DNA of 22,767 nt from assembly GCA_038212405.1 (NCBI GenBank), contig JBBQUN010000047.1, positions 1 to 22,767 on the forward strand, written 5' to 3'. Each line of letters opens with the position of its first letter. The stretch's first letter is position 1. The notes beneath the pieces were generated by a model that ran no database searches, was not told the origin of the DNA, and was given only the letters and a program-made list of their open reading frames with translations. Positions 6,610 through 16,273 of the stretch are shown piece by piece. Source of the DNA: JBBQUN01 sp038212405. Lineage in GTDB: Bacteria; Actinomycetota; Acidimicrobiia; Acidimicrobiales; SZUA-35. Made by a program: the position numbers and the translations under genes.

Positions 6610-7503
6610 TCAACCGGTGGCGAGGGAGGCGAGCAGAGCGAGCTGCTCGGCCGAGGGAGCGCTGGCGACCGCGCTTCGGTAGTTCGCTGTTCCCACCTGC
6701 CAGGCGGCGAATGACTCTGCGAAGTCGCCGGCACCCGTCGAGAAGTCGGTCACGCCGCTGCCTGGCCACCATTGCACGGCCTCGATCCCGCGCGCCGTTG
6801 CCCACGACGAGCGATCCTCGCCGGTGTTGAGGGTCACATCGACCGCATGACCGAGTTCGTGGGCGATGACATGAGCCAGAAGCGCATCGCTCATGTCGTC
6901 TCGGACGAAGATCTCGATTCGCTGTTCGTCGACGTAGGTGTAGCCGAACACGCCGGACCGGCCAGCGGTGAAGATGACTGACCAGGCTGGGAGCCGAGAT
7001 CGCCAGTCGTAGCTGATTTGGGCAAGCGCCTGGCGGCCGCGAGCATCGGGAGAATCCGGAGGCGCTGTCGGAGGCGCTGTCGGAGGCGCTGTCGGAGGTG
7101 CTGTCGTGGTCGGAGGTGCTGTCGTAGCGGTGCTGGGCGGCACCATCGAGGCTGTGGTCGGCGTCGCCGCAGTTGTAGCCGCATCATCAGGCGACGAGGT
7201 GGTCGTCTGCTCGGTGCCAAGAACCTCGACTGCCGGCTCGGTCGTTGGTGCCGAGGAGAGACGAGGTTCGATCGAAGCGTCGATTCTGAAGTTGAACGAT
7301 CCCGCGACCGGCGGGGCACTGGTGTTTGGGCGTGTCGCTGGGTTGGCCGAAAGCGAATCGACCGCCGCGCTGATCGATTGCTGGCCGCCCGCCTTGGACG
7401 CGACCGTTGCTGGTTCGGTCCGTGACCACGCTGACGCGGTGAGGACGACCACCAACGTCAGTGCGGTCGCCGCAACACGCCGCTGCCCAAGGTGCCTCTC
7501 CAC
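6610..7503 (-). CDS. Secreted or membrane-anchored HEXXH putative metallopeptidase with Thr/Ala/Pro linker
   Basis: 297 residues from a GTG at 7503. Residues about 8-26 (RRVAATALTLVVVLTASAW) form a signal peptide or signal anchor. Residues about 40-160 are low-complexity Thr/Ala/Pro/Ser, including TAPP repeats, as in wall-spanning linkers. The C-terminal ~130 residues are a compact domain with HVIAHELGHAVDV, a canonical HEXXH zinc motif (His215, Glu216, His219), and DFAESFAAW whose Glu263 lies 44 residues downstream where a gluzincin third ligand would be. This suggests a small extracellular zinc peptidase, but I cannot name a family and there is no proof of activity. It is divergent from gpmI and shares the 102-base gap with it. 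Confidence 0.7.
   Translation of the reverse strand: MERHLGQRRVAATALTLVVVLTASAWSRTEPATVASKAGGQQSISAAVDSLSANPATRPNTSAPPVAGSFNFRIDASIEPRLSSAPTTEPAVEVLGTEQTTTSSPDDAATTAATPTTASMVPPSTATTAPPTTTAPPTAPPTAPPTAPPDSPDARGRQALAQISYDWRSRLPAWSVIFTAGRSGVFGYTYVDEQRIEIFVRDDMSDALLAHVIAHELGHAVDVTLNTGEDRSSWATARGIEAVQWWPGSGVTDFSTGAGDFAESFAAWQVGTANYRSAVASAPSAEQLALLASLATG
7058..7123 (-). repeat. 12-bp tandem repeat coding TAPP units
   Basis: GGAGGCGCTGTC occurs at 7058, 7070 and 7082, with a one-base variant at 7094, and after a 6-base insert again at 7112. On the minus strand each copy encodes Thr-Ala-Pro-Pro in the linker of the secreted HEXXH protein. The near-identity of the copies implies recent expansion and likely length variation between strains. 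Confidence 0.9.
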
Positions 7504-7511
7504 GGCCTCTC

Positions 7512-7517
7512 AGACTA
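7512..7517 (-). promoter_or_regulatory. Candidate -10 box of the HEXXH protein gene
   Basis: TAGTCT on the minus strand ends 8 bases before the GTG at 7503, consistent with a leaderless start. A GAGAGG lies between, but only two bases from the GTG, too close for a normal ribosome site. Confidence 0.35.
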
Positions 7518-7569
7518 GTGACGCGCCGACGTCGATGGGAGGGCAAATCATCCTCTCGGACGGAGGTCC

Positions 7570-7575
7570 TACACT
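7570..7575 (+). promoter_or_regulatory. Candidate -10 box of gpmI
   Basis: TACACT lies 30 bases before the ATG at 7606. A transcription start near 7582 would give a short leader carrying the ribosome site AAAGGTGAGG at 7590-7599. No clear -35 is visible. Confidence 0.35.
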
Positions 7576-7605
7576 CGACCCGATCAACGAAAGGTGAGGT
7601 CACCC

Positions 7606-9264
7606 ATGTCACGCTCGCTCGAACCGCTGGCCACGTTCTCGCACCGGCCCGGTCCGCTACTCATCGTCGTTGCCGATGGGGTAGGCGTTGCGCCCGACGC
7701 CCCAAGCAATGCGGTCACAACGGCACCAACGCCCACGTTCGATGCACTGATGACGTCAGCGCTGTCGACGACGCTGCTTGCTCATGGTCCTGCGGTTGGC
7801 TTGCCGAGCGACGATGACATGGGCAACTCCGAGGTTGGCCACAATGCGCTTGGTGCTGGCCGGATCTTCGACCAGGGCGCGAAGCTCGTCAACCGGGCCT
7901 TGGCTGATGGCTCGATCTACGAAACGCCCGTGTGGAAACAGGTCGTTGAGCACGGGAAGGCGAACACGCTGCACTTCATCGGCCTGCATTCCGACGGCGG
8001 CGTCCATTCCACCACCGCGCACCTCTACCAGCTCCTCGAACATGCCGCCGACGAGGGCGTCATGCGAGTGCGTCTGCATCTTCTGCTCGACGGTCGAGAT
8101 GTTGGTGCTCGCTCTGCACTCGGCTACATCGCTCAGACGGAGCAGGTGCTCTCGAAGATCAACGAGCGGCATCGCTCGCCACAAGGCTCGAATTGGCCAG
8201 GAGCCGACTACCGCATTGCCTCTGGTGGTGGGCGAATGACGATCACCATGGACCGCTACGAGGCCGACTGGGACATGGTCGAGCGGGGCTATCAGTGCCA
8301 CACCCATGGCGTTGGTCGACCGTTCGCCTCGGCCACCGAGGCAGTCGCAACCATGTACGCAGAGAGCGAGGCGGGCGATCAGTACCTCGACAGTTTCGTG
8401 ATCACGGGCCCTGGTCGCCCTGGTGAGCCGGTTGGCGTGATGCACGACGGTGATGCGGTGGTGTTGTTCAACTACCGGGGTGACCGTGCGATCGAGATCT
8501 CCCGAGCCTACGAAGAGGTCGACTTCGACGGGTTCGATCGCGGTGAGCACCCGGTGGTGTATTTCGCCGGGATGCTCCAGTACGACGGTGATGCGTTGGT
8601 GCCAAAGCACTATCTGGTGGATCCGCCGACGATTGATCGCACCATGGGCGAGTTCTTGTCTGCCGCTGGGCTTCGGAGCTTCGCGATCTCTGAAACGCAG
8701 AAGTTTGGGCACGTCACCTATTTCTGGAACGGCAACAAGTCTGGCTACATCGACCCTGCACTCGAGACCTACGTCGAGATTCCCTCTGACAACGTCGAGT
8801 TCAACACCACCCCTGGCATGAAACTCCGCGAGATCACCGATCGCACGATCGAACTCTTGCGTAGCGGCGACTTCGATACGGGACGGTTGAACTTTCCCAA
8901 CGGCGACATGGTCGGCCATACGGGCGATCTCGCCGCCACGGTTGCGGCCATGGTCATTCTCGATGCTTGCCTCGCTGACCTGGTGGCAGTGATCGACGAA
9001 CTTGGTGGCGTGCTCGTCTTCACCGCTGACCATGGCAACGCCGACATCATGTACACCGAGTCGGGCGGCACGCGTTCACCAAAGACGTCGCACACGCTGA
9101 GCCCTGTTCCGTTCGCGATTCATGACGCCCGCTACGGCGGGGAGTATGTCCTGGCGGCCCCGGAACGAGCTGGACTGTCGAACGTGGCGGCCACGGTTTT
9201 CAACTTGCTCGGTTTCGAGGCGCCAGACGACTACGACCAGAGTCTGATCTCGTTCGTCGTGTAG
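7606..9264 (+). CDS. gpmI: 2,3-bisphosphoglycerate-independent phosphoglycerate mutase
   Basis: 552 residues. The cytosolic enzyme interconverts 3- and 2-phosphoglycerate in glycolysis using two manganese ions and a phosphoserine. The start at ATG 7606 is chosen because AAAGGTGAGG ends six bases before it; a GTG at 7594 is in frame but lies inside that ribosome site. Visible marks are VVADGVG near the N terminus (metal Asp), DMGNSEVGHNALGAGR with the nucleophilic Ser, LLDGRDVGARSALGY, FNYRGDRAIEISRA, NGDMVGHTGDL and TADHGNADIMY with Asp/His metal ligands, and SHTLSPVPF with the last His. At 552 residues it is longer than the ~510-residue enzymes of E. coli or Bacillus and resembles the long class known from trypanosomatids and some bacteria. 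No glycolytic neighbour is present. Confidence 0.95.
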   Translation: MSRSLEPLATFSHRPGPLLIVVADGVGVAPDAPSNAVTTAPTPTFDALMTSALSTTLLAHGPAVGLPSDDDMGNSEVGHNALGAGRIFDQGAKLVNRALADGSIYETPVWKQVVEHGKANTLHFIGLHSDGGVHSTTAHLYQLLEHAADEGVMRVRLHLLLDGRDVGARSALGYIAQTEQVLSKINERHRSPQGSNWPGADYRIASGGGRMTITMDRYEADWDMVERGYQCHTHGVGRPFASATEAVATMYAESEAGDQYLDSFVITGPGRPGEPVGVMHDGDAVVLFNYRGDRAIEISRAYEEVDFDGFDRGEHPVVYFAGMLQYDGDALVPKHYLVDPPTIDRTMGEFLSAAGLRSFAISETQKFGHVTYFWNGNKSGYIDPALETYVEIPSDNVEFNTTPGMKLREITDRTIELLRSGDFDTGRLNFPNGDMVGHTGDLAATVAAMVILDACLADLVAVIDELGGVLVFTADHGNADIMYTESGGTRSPKTSHTLSPVPFAIHDARYGGEYVLAAPERAGLSNVAATVFNLLGFEAPDDYDQSLISFVV

Positions 9265-9267
9265 CAA

Positions 9268-9285
9268 TCGGGGTGCGTTCCCCGA
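9268..9285 (+). terminator. Short hairpin after gpmI
   Basis: TCGGGG (9268-9273) pairs with CCCCGA (9280-9285) across a 6-base loop, four bases after the gpmI stop. There is no strong U-run. It is a weak terminator candidate backed by a second hairpin at 9311. Confidence 0.45.
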
Positions 9286-9310
9286 GCGTTGTGCATAGCT
9301 GTTCGTGAAT

Positions 9311-9339
9311 CTCGGCTCACCCCTTGCGAGTGGGCCGAG
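9311..9339 (+). terminator. Second hairpin between gpmI and dnaK
   Basis: CTCGGCTCAC (9311-9320) pairs with GTGGGCCGAG (9330-9339), ten pairs including one G-U, around a 9-base loop. It separates gpmI from the dnaK promoter region and has no U-run. Confidence 0.5.
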
Positions 9340-9392
9340 ACGCGTCCGCTGCAGTACGCTCGTGCATGGTTGACAAACGTCACACGATAAAA

Positions 9393-9413
9393 GTTGATAA
9401 TGTGACACTCAAG
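9393..9413 (+). promoter_or_regulatory. Candidate HspR operator (HAIR-like) in front of dnaK
   Basis: The known HAIR element is CTTGAGT-N7-ACTCAAG. Here ACTCAAG at 9407-9413 is a perfect right half, and exactly seven bases upstream GTTGATA at 9393-9399 matches the left half in TTGA. The site overlaps the candidate -35, so HspR binding would block polymerase. The hspR gene lies in the same cluster, fitting autoregulation. No CIRCE element is present. Confidence 0.6.
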
Positions 9414-9423
9414 TTTGTACACT
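9394..9423 (+). promoter_or_regulatory. Candidate dnaK promoter
   Basis: TTGATA (9394-9399) and TACACT (9418-9423) are separated by 18 bases. An alternative is TTGACA at 9370-9375 with GATAAT at 9396-9401, but that spacing is 20. CAAGT-N6-ACTTG (9410-9425) is a further inverted repeat over the -10. The transcript would have a leader of about 100 bases before the dnaK ATG. Confidence 0.45.
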
Positions 9424-9530
9424 TGTCGGAGTCAGGTTGCTAGGCTTGCTCCCGTAGCGCTCCAGCAGCCCTTCATTCCTCCCCTACACCCACTGGTCCC
9501 GATAGCGGGCCAAGCAGAAAGAGAGTCAAG

Positions 9531-11356
<1,826 letters not shown>

Positions 11357-11360
<4 letters not shown>

Positions 11361-11932
11361 CCGACCCTACCCACGACGATCTCACGACGCAGGCCGCGCC
11401 AACCGAGGGGGCCGACGCCGACCCAACGGTCGAGGCACCCGATGCTGCGGGATCCGACGCCACTGACGCAGAGGCAGGTGAAGCTGCTGACATCACGGTG
11501 GAGGATCTCGTTGCCAACCTCGAAACGGTGACCGCTGATCGCGACGCCTACCTCGACGGTCTGCGTCGTCTGCAAGCCGAGTTCGAGAACTACCGCAAGG
11601 CAGTGGCCAAGCGAGAGCTCGATGCTCGCGAGCGGGCAAATGAGTCGCTCGTCTCCGAGCTACTCCCAGTCCTCGACGCCTGTGACGGCGCCGTTGCCAA
11701 CGGCGCCGCCGATGTCGGCCCTGTCCGCCATTCGCTGCTCGAGATTCTGGCAAAACAGGGTCTCGAGCGAATCGAAGAAGCGGGCGCTCCGTTTGACCCC
11801 GAGCAGCACGAAGCCGTGATACACGAACCTTCAGACGACGATTCCGGACCTCACGTTTCCCAGCTCTTACGAGTTGGCTATCGCTGGAAGGGTCGAACGG
11901 TTCGACCAGCCATGGTCCAGGTAAAAGGGTGA
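11357..11932 (+). CDS. grpE: Nucleotide exchange factor GrpE
   Basis: 191 residues from a GTG whose bases overlap the dnaK TGA (GTGA), so translation is probably coupled. GrpE dimers release ADP from DnaK. The first ~50 residues are acidic and disordered (Asp/Ala/Thr/Glu). A long helix with AEFENYRKAVAKRELDARERANE follows, then the four-helix segment LVSELLPVLDACDGAV, and the C-terminal beta-wing including EHEAVIHEPSDDD and the family end RTVRPAMVQV. Length and end match the family. The stop codon lies within the first of four hairpins that separate it from dnaJ. Confidence 0.95.
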
Positions 11933-12035
11933 GCGTCGGTCGCTCACCAACGGCGCAATGCTTCGCATTGCGCCGGCCGGTGGCTTCGCTCGTCAGCCAC
12001 TGATTGGCTGGGGTCGGGAGTCACCGACCCCAGCC
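11928..12035 (+). repeat. Array of four consecutive hairpins between grpE and dnaJ
   Basis: Hairpin 1: GGTGAGCG 11928-11935 with CGCTCACC 11941-11948, spanning the grpE stop. Hairpin 2: CGGCGCAATGC 11951-11961 with GCATTGCGCCG 11965-11975. Hairpin 3: GTGGCT 11980-11985 with AGCCAC 11995-12000. Hairpin 4: GGCTGGGGTCGG 12006-12017 with CCGACCCCAGCC 12024-12035. Loops are 3-9 bases. None has a U-run, so they are not simple intrinsic terminators. They end about 20 bases before the dnaJ ribosome site and may set RNA stability, processing or partial read-through between grpE and dnaJ. Confidence 0.85.
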
Positions 12036-12066
12036 CGGCAACAACGGATTTGGAAAGGAGGGTTGG

Positions 12067-13251
12067 ATGCCCCCGCAGCAAGAATGGATCGAGAAAGATT
12101 TCTACAAGATCTTGGGTGTGTCATCTGATGCCTCCGAAAAAGACATCACCAAGGCGTATCGTAAGCTCGCCCGTGAATTCCACCCCGACAAGAACCCCGG
12201 CGACATCAAAGCCGAGAACCGGTTCAAGGAAATCTCCGGTGCTTACGATGTGATCAACGATCCGAAGAAGCGTGCCGAGTACGACGAACTCCGTCGCCTC
12301 GGCCCTGCGGCTGGTGGATTCGGTGGTCGAGGGTTCGGGGGAACGCAAGGCACACCTGGTGGAACGAACTTCGATGTTGGTGACCTCGGCGATCTCCTCG
12401 GTGGACTGTTCGGGAACCGATCCCGCGCTCCCGGAGCGGGTGCAGCAACTGGCCCTATCCGAGGCAGCGACCTCGAAGCAGAACTCCACCTGAGTTTCGC
12501 TGACGCACTTGCCGGCATCACCACGTCGGTGCACCTCACCTCTGAGGCGCCGTGCAGTACCTGTCGCGGGTCTGGTGCCAAACCCGGCACCGTGCCAAGT
12601 ACTTGCGGCCAATGCGCCGGACGAGGCGTTCTCGATGACAATCAAGGTCTCTTCTCGTTCAGCCAACCCTGCCCGTCTTGTGGTGGTCGTGGGCGTGTCA
12701 TCAAAGACCCATGTCCCACGTGTTTCGGGAATGGCATGGAACGTCGGCCCCGTCAGGTGAAGGTCCGAGTACCTGCTGGAGTCAAAGACGCCCAGCGCAT
12801 CAAGCTCAAAGGTCGCGGCACGCCTGGCCGCAATGGTGGTGCAGCAGGCGATCTGTTCGTACTGGTCAAGGTGGCTGAGCACGAAGTGTTCGGCCGTCGT
12901 GGCGATCACCTCACCATCAACGTGCCAGTGACCTACACCGAGGCAGCGCTCGGAGCGAAGATCGCCATTCCCACGATGGACGGTGGTGCGGTCACCTTGC
13001 GCCTGCCGGCCGGAACCCCAACGGGAAAGACCTTCCGGGTGAAGGGCAAAGGAGCGCAATCGCCGAAGGGCGCTGGCGATCTTCTCGTCACCATCGAGGT
13101 CGCCGTTCCCACCAAACTGAGTGACCGTCAGCGTGAGGCGCTCGAAGCGCTCGATCGAGTGCTCGTGGAGTCACCTCGCTCGAACATCGAGACCCTGGCC
13201 AGTCGAGCCCGTAACGCAGGTGATGCCGATGCGGGTTCAGGAGGTGCGTGA
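12067..13251 (+). CDS. dnaJ: Chaperone DnaJ (Hsp40, type I)
   Basis: 394 residues from ATG 12067, which has AAAGGAGG upstream; an in-frame ATG at 12004 lies inside the hairpin array and is unlikely. DnaJ brings substrates to DnaK and stimulates its ATPase. The J domain occupies about residues 11-75 with the HPD motif at 39-41. A Gly/Phe-rich segment (GGFGGRGFGGTQG) follows. The zinc domain has four CxxCxGxG repeats: CSTCRGSG, CGQCAGRG, CPSCGGRG and CPTCFGNG. The two client-binding beta domains include VKVRVPAGVKDAQRIKLKGRG. The short tail AGDADAGSGGA overlaps the hspR start by four bases. The sequence before the J domain (MPPQQEWIEKDFYKILGV) is typical of actinobacterial DnaJ1. Confidence 0.97.
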   Translation: MPPQQEWIEKDFYKILGVSSDASEKDITKAYRKLAREFHPDKNPGDIKAENRFKEISGAYDVINDPKKRAEYDELRRLGPAAGGFGGRGFGGTQGTPGGTNFDVGDLGDLLGGLFGNRSRAPGAGAATGPIRGSDLEAELHLSFADALAGITTSVHLTSEAPCSTCRGSGAKPGTVPSTCGQCAGRGVLDDNQGLFSFSQPCPSCGGRGRVIKDPCPTCFGNGMERRPRQVKVRVPAGVKDAQRIKLKGRGTPGRNGGAAGDLFVLVKVAEHEVFGRRGDHLTINVPVTYTEAALGAKIAIPTMDGGAVTLRLPAGTPTGKTFRVKGKGAQSPKGAGDLLVTIEVAVPTKLSDRQREALEALDRVLVESPRSNIETLASRARNAGDADAGSGGA

Positions 13252-13634
13252 ACATGCCCGGCAGTGATCGATTTCGAGCCCTCTACGTGATCTCGGTTGC
13301 GGCAGAGCTCGCTGGGGTCCATCCACAGACGCTGCGCATCTATGAACGCAAAGGCCTGGTCAACCCGGCCAGGACCGGCGGCGGTAGCCGGCGCTATTCC
13401 GAGGCCGACCTCGAGCGCCTTCGCCGGATCCTCGAGCTGACCGAAGAGGGGCTCAACCTCGCTGGTGTGAAACGAGTTCTCCAGCTCGAACGTGAGTTGG
13501 CCCAAGCTCGTGAGCAACTCGAAGCCATTGCGGCTGTCAACGAACAACAACTCCAAGAGGCCCACCGGCAGTACCGGCGTGACCTCGTCCCCGTCACACA
13601 AGCTGTGACGCTGTACCAAAAGCGCCGTCGCTGA
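13248..13634 (+). CDS. hspR: Heat-shock repressor HspR (MerR family)
   Basis: 128 residues from GTG 13248, overlapping the dnaJ stop; ATG 13254 two codons later is an alternative. The N-terminal MerR helix-turn-helix reads YVISVAAELAGVHPQTLRIYERKGLVNPARTGGGSRRYSEADLERL, and a helical dimerisation region (about 70-110) follows with ELTEEGLNLAGVKRVLQLERELAQAREQLE. It ends in a basic stretch YQKRRR. In actinobacteria HspR binds HAIR elements with DnaK as co-repressor and shuts off dnaK and clpB. It follows dnaJ here, the usual Streptomyces and Mycobacterium order. The HAIR-like site at 9393 is its likely target. Confidence 0.94.
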   Translation: MNMPGSDRFRALYVISVAAELAGVHPQTLRIYERKGLVNPARTGGGSRRYSEADLERLRRILELTEEGLNLAGVKRVLQLERELAQAREQLEAIAAVNEQQLQEAHRQYRRDLVPVTQAVTLYQKRRR

Positions 13635-13737
13635 CCCACTGACGACTTCGCCAACACCGCTGCGACCCCCGGGTCAGTATCGGTTGGGGCGCAGCGCCTG
13701 CCGTCAGCAGCGGCACCTCGAAGAAGGGAAGCCAGAC

Positions 13738-16251
13738 ATGGCTCTCGACCCGAACCGCTGGACCATCAAGACCCAAGAAGCCGTCACCGCCGCGATCGGG
13801 CGGGCCAAAGATGACTCGCACCCCGAAGTCACACCCGATCATCTGCTCTCGTTACTGCTCAGCCAGCCCGAGGGCGTGGTACTCCCCATCTTGACGAAAG
13901 TCGACCGGCAGCCCGGCAAGCTTCGTTCCGAGACCGAGGCGGCGCTGGCGGCGTTGCCAAAGGCGTATGGCGCCGATGCGCGGTTTTCGAAACAGACCAA
14001 CCGGGTGTTCGATGATGCCGACTCGGTACGTCGTCAGCTCGGCGACGACTACCTCTCGACCGAGCACTTGCTGCTGGCGCTGGCGAACCGCGACGTCGGA
14101 GGCTCGACCGCCGCTCGCCTCGATCTGACCAGAGACGTCCTGCTCGCCGCCTTGCAGGAGGTGCGAGGCTCGCACCGGGTCACGAACCAGAATCCCGAAG
14201 CGCAGTTCCAAGCGCTCGAGAAGTACGGCCGTGATCTCACCGAAGATGCCCGTTCCGGGCGGCTCGACCCGGTCATTGGTCGAGACGAAGAGATCCGCAG
14301 GGTCATCCAGGTGCTGTCACGGCGAACCAAGAACAACCCCGTTCTCATCGGCGAACCCGGTGTCGGCAAGACCGCCATTGTTGAAGGGCTTGCGCAGCGC
14401 ATCGTCGAAGGCGACGTCCCCGAGAGCCTGCGAAATCGTCGGGTCATCTCGCTCGACATGTCCGCCATGCTGGCCGGGGCCAAGTTCCGTGGTGAGTTCG
14501 AGGAACGGCTCAAAGCCGTACTCAAGGAGATCACCGACGCCGAAGGCGAAGTCATCACCTTCATCGACGAGATGCACACGGTGGTGGGCGCTGGAGCCGG
14601 AGGAGACTCGGCAATGGACGCGTCAAACATGCTCAAGCCAATGTTGGCGCGCGGCGAGCTTCGCATGGTCGGTGCCACCACGCTCGACGAATTCCGCAAG
14701 TACATCGAGAAGGACGCTGCGCTCGAACGGCGTTTCCAGCAGGTCTTCGTGGGCGAGCCATCAGTCGAGGACTCGATCGCCATTCTGCGTGGTCTCAAAG
14801 AGCGCTACGAAGTGCACCACGGTGTCCGCATCCAAGATGCGGCAATCATTGCGGCAGCAATGCTGTCGGATCGCTACCTGACCGGCCGGTTCCTTCCAGA
14901 CAAAGCCATCGACCTCATGGACGAGGCGGCATCGAAACTTCGCATCGAGATCGACTCGCTGCCCACCGAGATCGACGTCGTCGAGCGCCGGATCCGCCAA
15001 CTCGAAATGGAGCAGGTAGCGCTGGCGAAGGAAACCGATGCCGCATCGGGCGAACGTCGAGACGAGATCCAGAGCGAACTCGCCGATCTCCAGGAACAAT
15101 CGCAGGCCATGAAGGCGCATTGGCAGAACGAGAAAGACGCCATTGCCGCCATTCGTTCCTTGAAGGAAGAACATGAAGGCCTCAAGCGAGAGGCCGAGCG
15201 CGAGGGCGACCTCGAACGTGCCGCCGAAATTCGCTACGGCCGGATCCCGCAGGTCGAGCGAGACATCGAACAGGCGACCACCGCCCTTGCTGCCCTCCAG
15301 AGTGAGCAGACGATGTTGAAGGAAGAGGTCGATGAGGAAGACATCGCCGAGGTGGTCAACCGTTGGACCGGCGTTCCCGTCAGCCGCTTGATCGAGACGG
15401 AGTCGCGAAAGTTGCTGCGGCTCGAAGACAAGCTGCATGAGCGAGTCATTGGACAGGATGAGGCGGTTGCTTCGGTGTCGGCCGCCATCCGGCGAAGCCG
15501 GGCCGGGCTGTCGGATCCGAACCGTCCGATCGGCAGCTTCTTGTTTCTTGGGCCAACCGGGGTAGGCAAGACCGAACTGGCTCGATCGCTCGCCGACTTC
15601 TTGTTCGATGACGAGCGGGCGATGGTCCGAATCGACATGTCGGAATACATGGAGAAGCACTCGGTCAGCCGGCTCATCGGTGCGCCCCCGGGCTATGTCG
15701 GCTTCGACGAGGGCGGCCAACTCACCGAGGCGATTCGGCGCCGTCCTTACGCCGTCGTGTTGCTCGACGAGGTCGAGAAGGCGCATCCCGATGTGTTCAA
15801 CGTCTTGTTGCAGCTACTCGACGACGGGCGACTCACCGATGGTCATGGTCGCACGGTCGATTTCACCAATGTCGCCCTGATCATGACCTCCAACCTCCCC
15901 GGTGATCCGAAGGACTTCTTCCGTCCGGAATTCATCAACCGAGTCGACGACATCGTGCGGTTCAGTCCGCTCACCGAGGTCGACCTCACCAGCATCGTCG
16001 ACATCCAGTTGGCCCATCTCCAGTCACGGCTCGATCAGCACAAGGTGCGGCTCGTGGTCACGCCGGAGGCGACCGCCAAGTTGGCCAACCTCGGCTACGA
16101 CCCCGCCTTTGGTGCCCGGCCGCTGAAGCGGACCATCCAGAAGGAGGTCGCCGATCGAATCGCCATGGAGATTCTCGACGGTGGTCTCGACGAAGGATCT
16201 TCGATCGTCGTCGACGTCGTCGATGACGAACTGCTGATCACGCCGCAGTGA
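13738..16251 (+). CDS. clpB: ATP-dependent disaggregase ClpB (Hsp100)
   Basis: 837 residues from ATG 13738 (MALDPNRWTIKTQEA), behind GAAGGGAAG; an earlier in-frame ATG gives an atypical N terminus. ClpB hexamers extract polypeptides from aggregates together with DnaK. Domains: Clp N repeats (1-140); first AAA+ with GEPGVGKT near 205-212 and FIDEMHTVVGAGAGG; coiled-coil M domain (about 395-515), which separates ClpB from ClpA/C; second AAA+ with GPTGVGKTE near 605-613 and LLDEVEKAHPDVFN; and the C-terminal domain ending in a helix after FGARPLKRTIQKEV. The stretch between TSNL and FRPEFINRVDD is about 20 residues shorter than in E. coli ClpB. No HAIR site lies in the 103 bases before it, so it is probably read from the dnaK operon. 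Confidence 0.96.
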   Translation: MALDPNRWTIKTQEAVTAAIGRAKDDSHPEVTPDHLLSLLLSQPEGVVLPILTKVDRQPGKLRSETEAALAALPKAYGADARFSKQTNRVFDDADSVRRQLGDDYLSTEHLLLALANRDVGGSTAARLDLTRDVLLAALQEVRGSHRVTNQNPEAQFQALEKYGRDLTEDARSGRLDPVIGRDEEIRRVIQVLSRRTKNNPVLIGEPGVGKTAIVEGLAQRIVEGDVPESLRNRRVISLDMSAMLAGAKFRGEFEERLKAVLKEITDAEGEVITFIDEMHTVVGAGAGGDSAMDASNMLKPMLARGELRMVGATTLDEFRKYIEKDAALERRFQQVFVGEPSVEDSIAILRGLKERYEVHHGVRIQDAAIIAAAMLSDRYLTGRFLPDKAIDLMDEAASKLRIEIDSLPTEIDVVERRIRQLEMEQVALAKETDAASGERRDEIQSELADLQEQSQAMKAHWQNEKDAIAAIRSLKEEHEGLKREAEREGDLERAAEIRYGRIPQVERDIEQATTALAALQSEQTMLKEEVDEEDIAEVVNRWTGVPVSRLIETESRKLLRLEDKLHERVIGQDEAVASVSAAIRRSRAGLSDPNRPIGSFLFLGPTGVGKTELARSLADFLFDDERAMVRIDMSEYMEKHSVSRLIGAPPGYVGFDEGGQLTEAIRRRPYAVVLLDEVEKAHPDVFNVLLQLLDDGRLTDGHGRTVDFTNVALIMTSNLPGDPKDFFRPEFINRVDDIVRFSPLTEVDLTSIVDIQLAHLQSRLDQHKVRLVVTPEATAKLANLGYDPAFGARPLKRTIQKEVADRIAMEILDGGLDEGSSIVVDVVDDELLITPQ

Positions 16252-16273
16252 ACCAGCCAGCCGCTGAATCTTC

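Noticed and set aside
7756..9033. A 425-codon open frame on the minus strand inside gpmI
   Set aside because: It mirrors the gpmI codon pattern, has no recognisable domain, and gpmI is certain.
9370..9406. GTCACA and TGTGAC as a CRP-like site before dnaK
   Set aside because: The arms are 15 or more bases apart, too far for a CRP dimer site (TGTGA-N6-TCACA), and the orientation is reversed.
13635..13737. A separate HspR-regulated promoter for clpB
   Set aside because: No CTTGAGT or ACTCAAG half-site and no convincing -35/-10 pair are present in the gap.
14761..15786. A 341-codon open frame opposite clpB
   Set aside because: Antisense to the conserved AAA+ modules, with no domain and no ribosome site.
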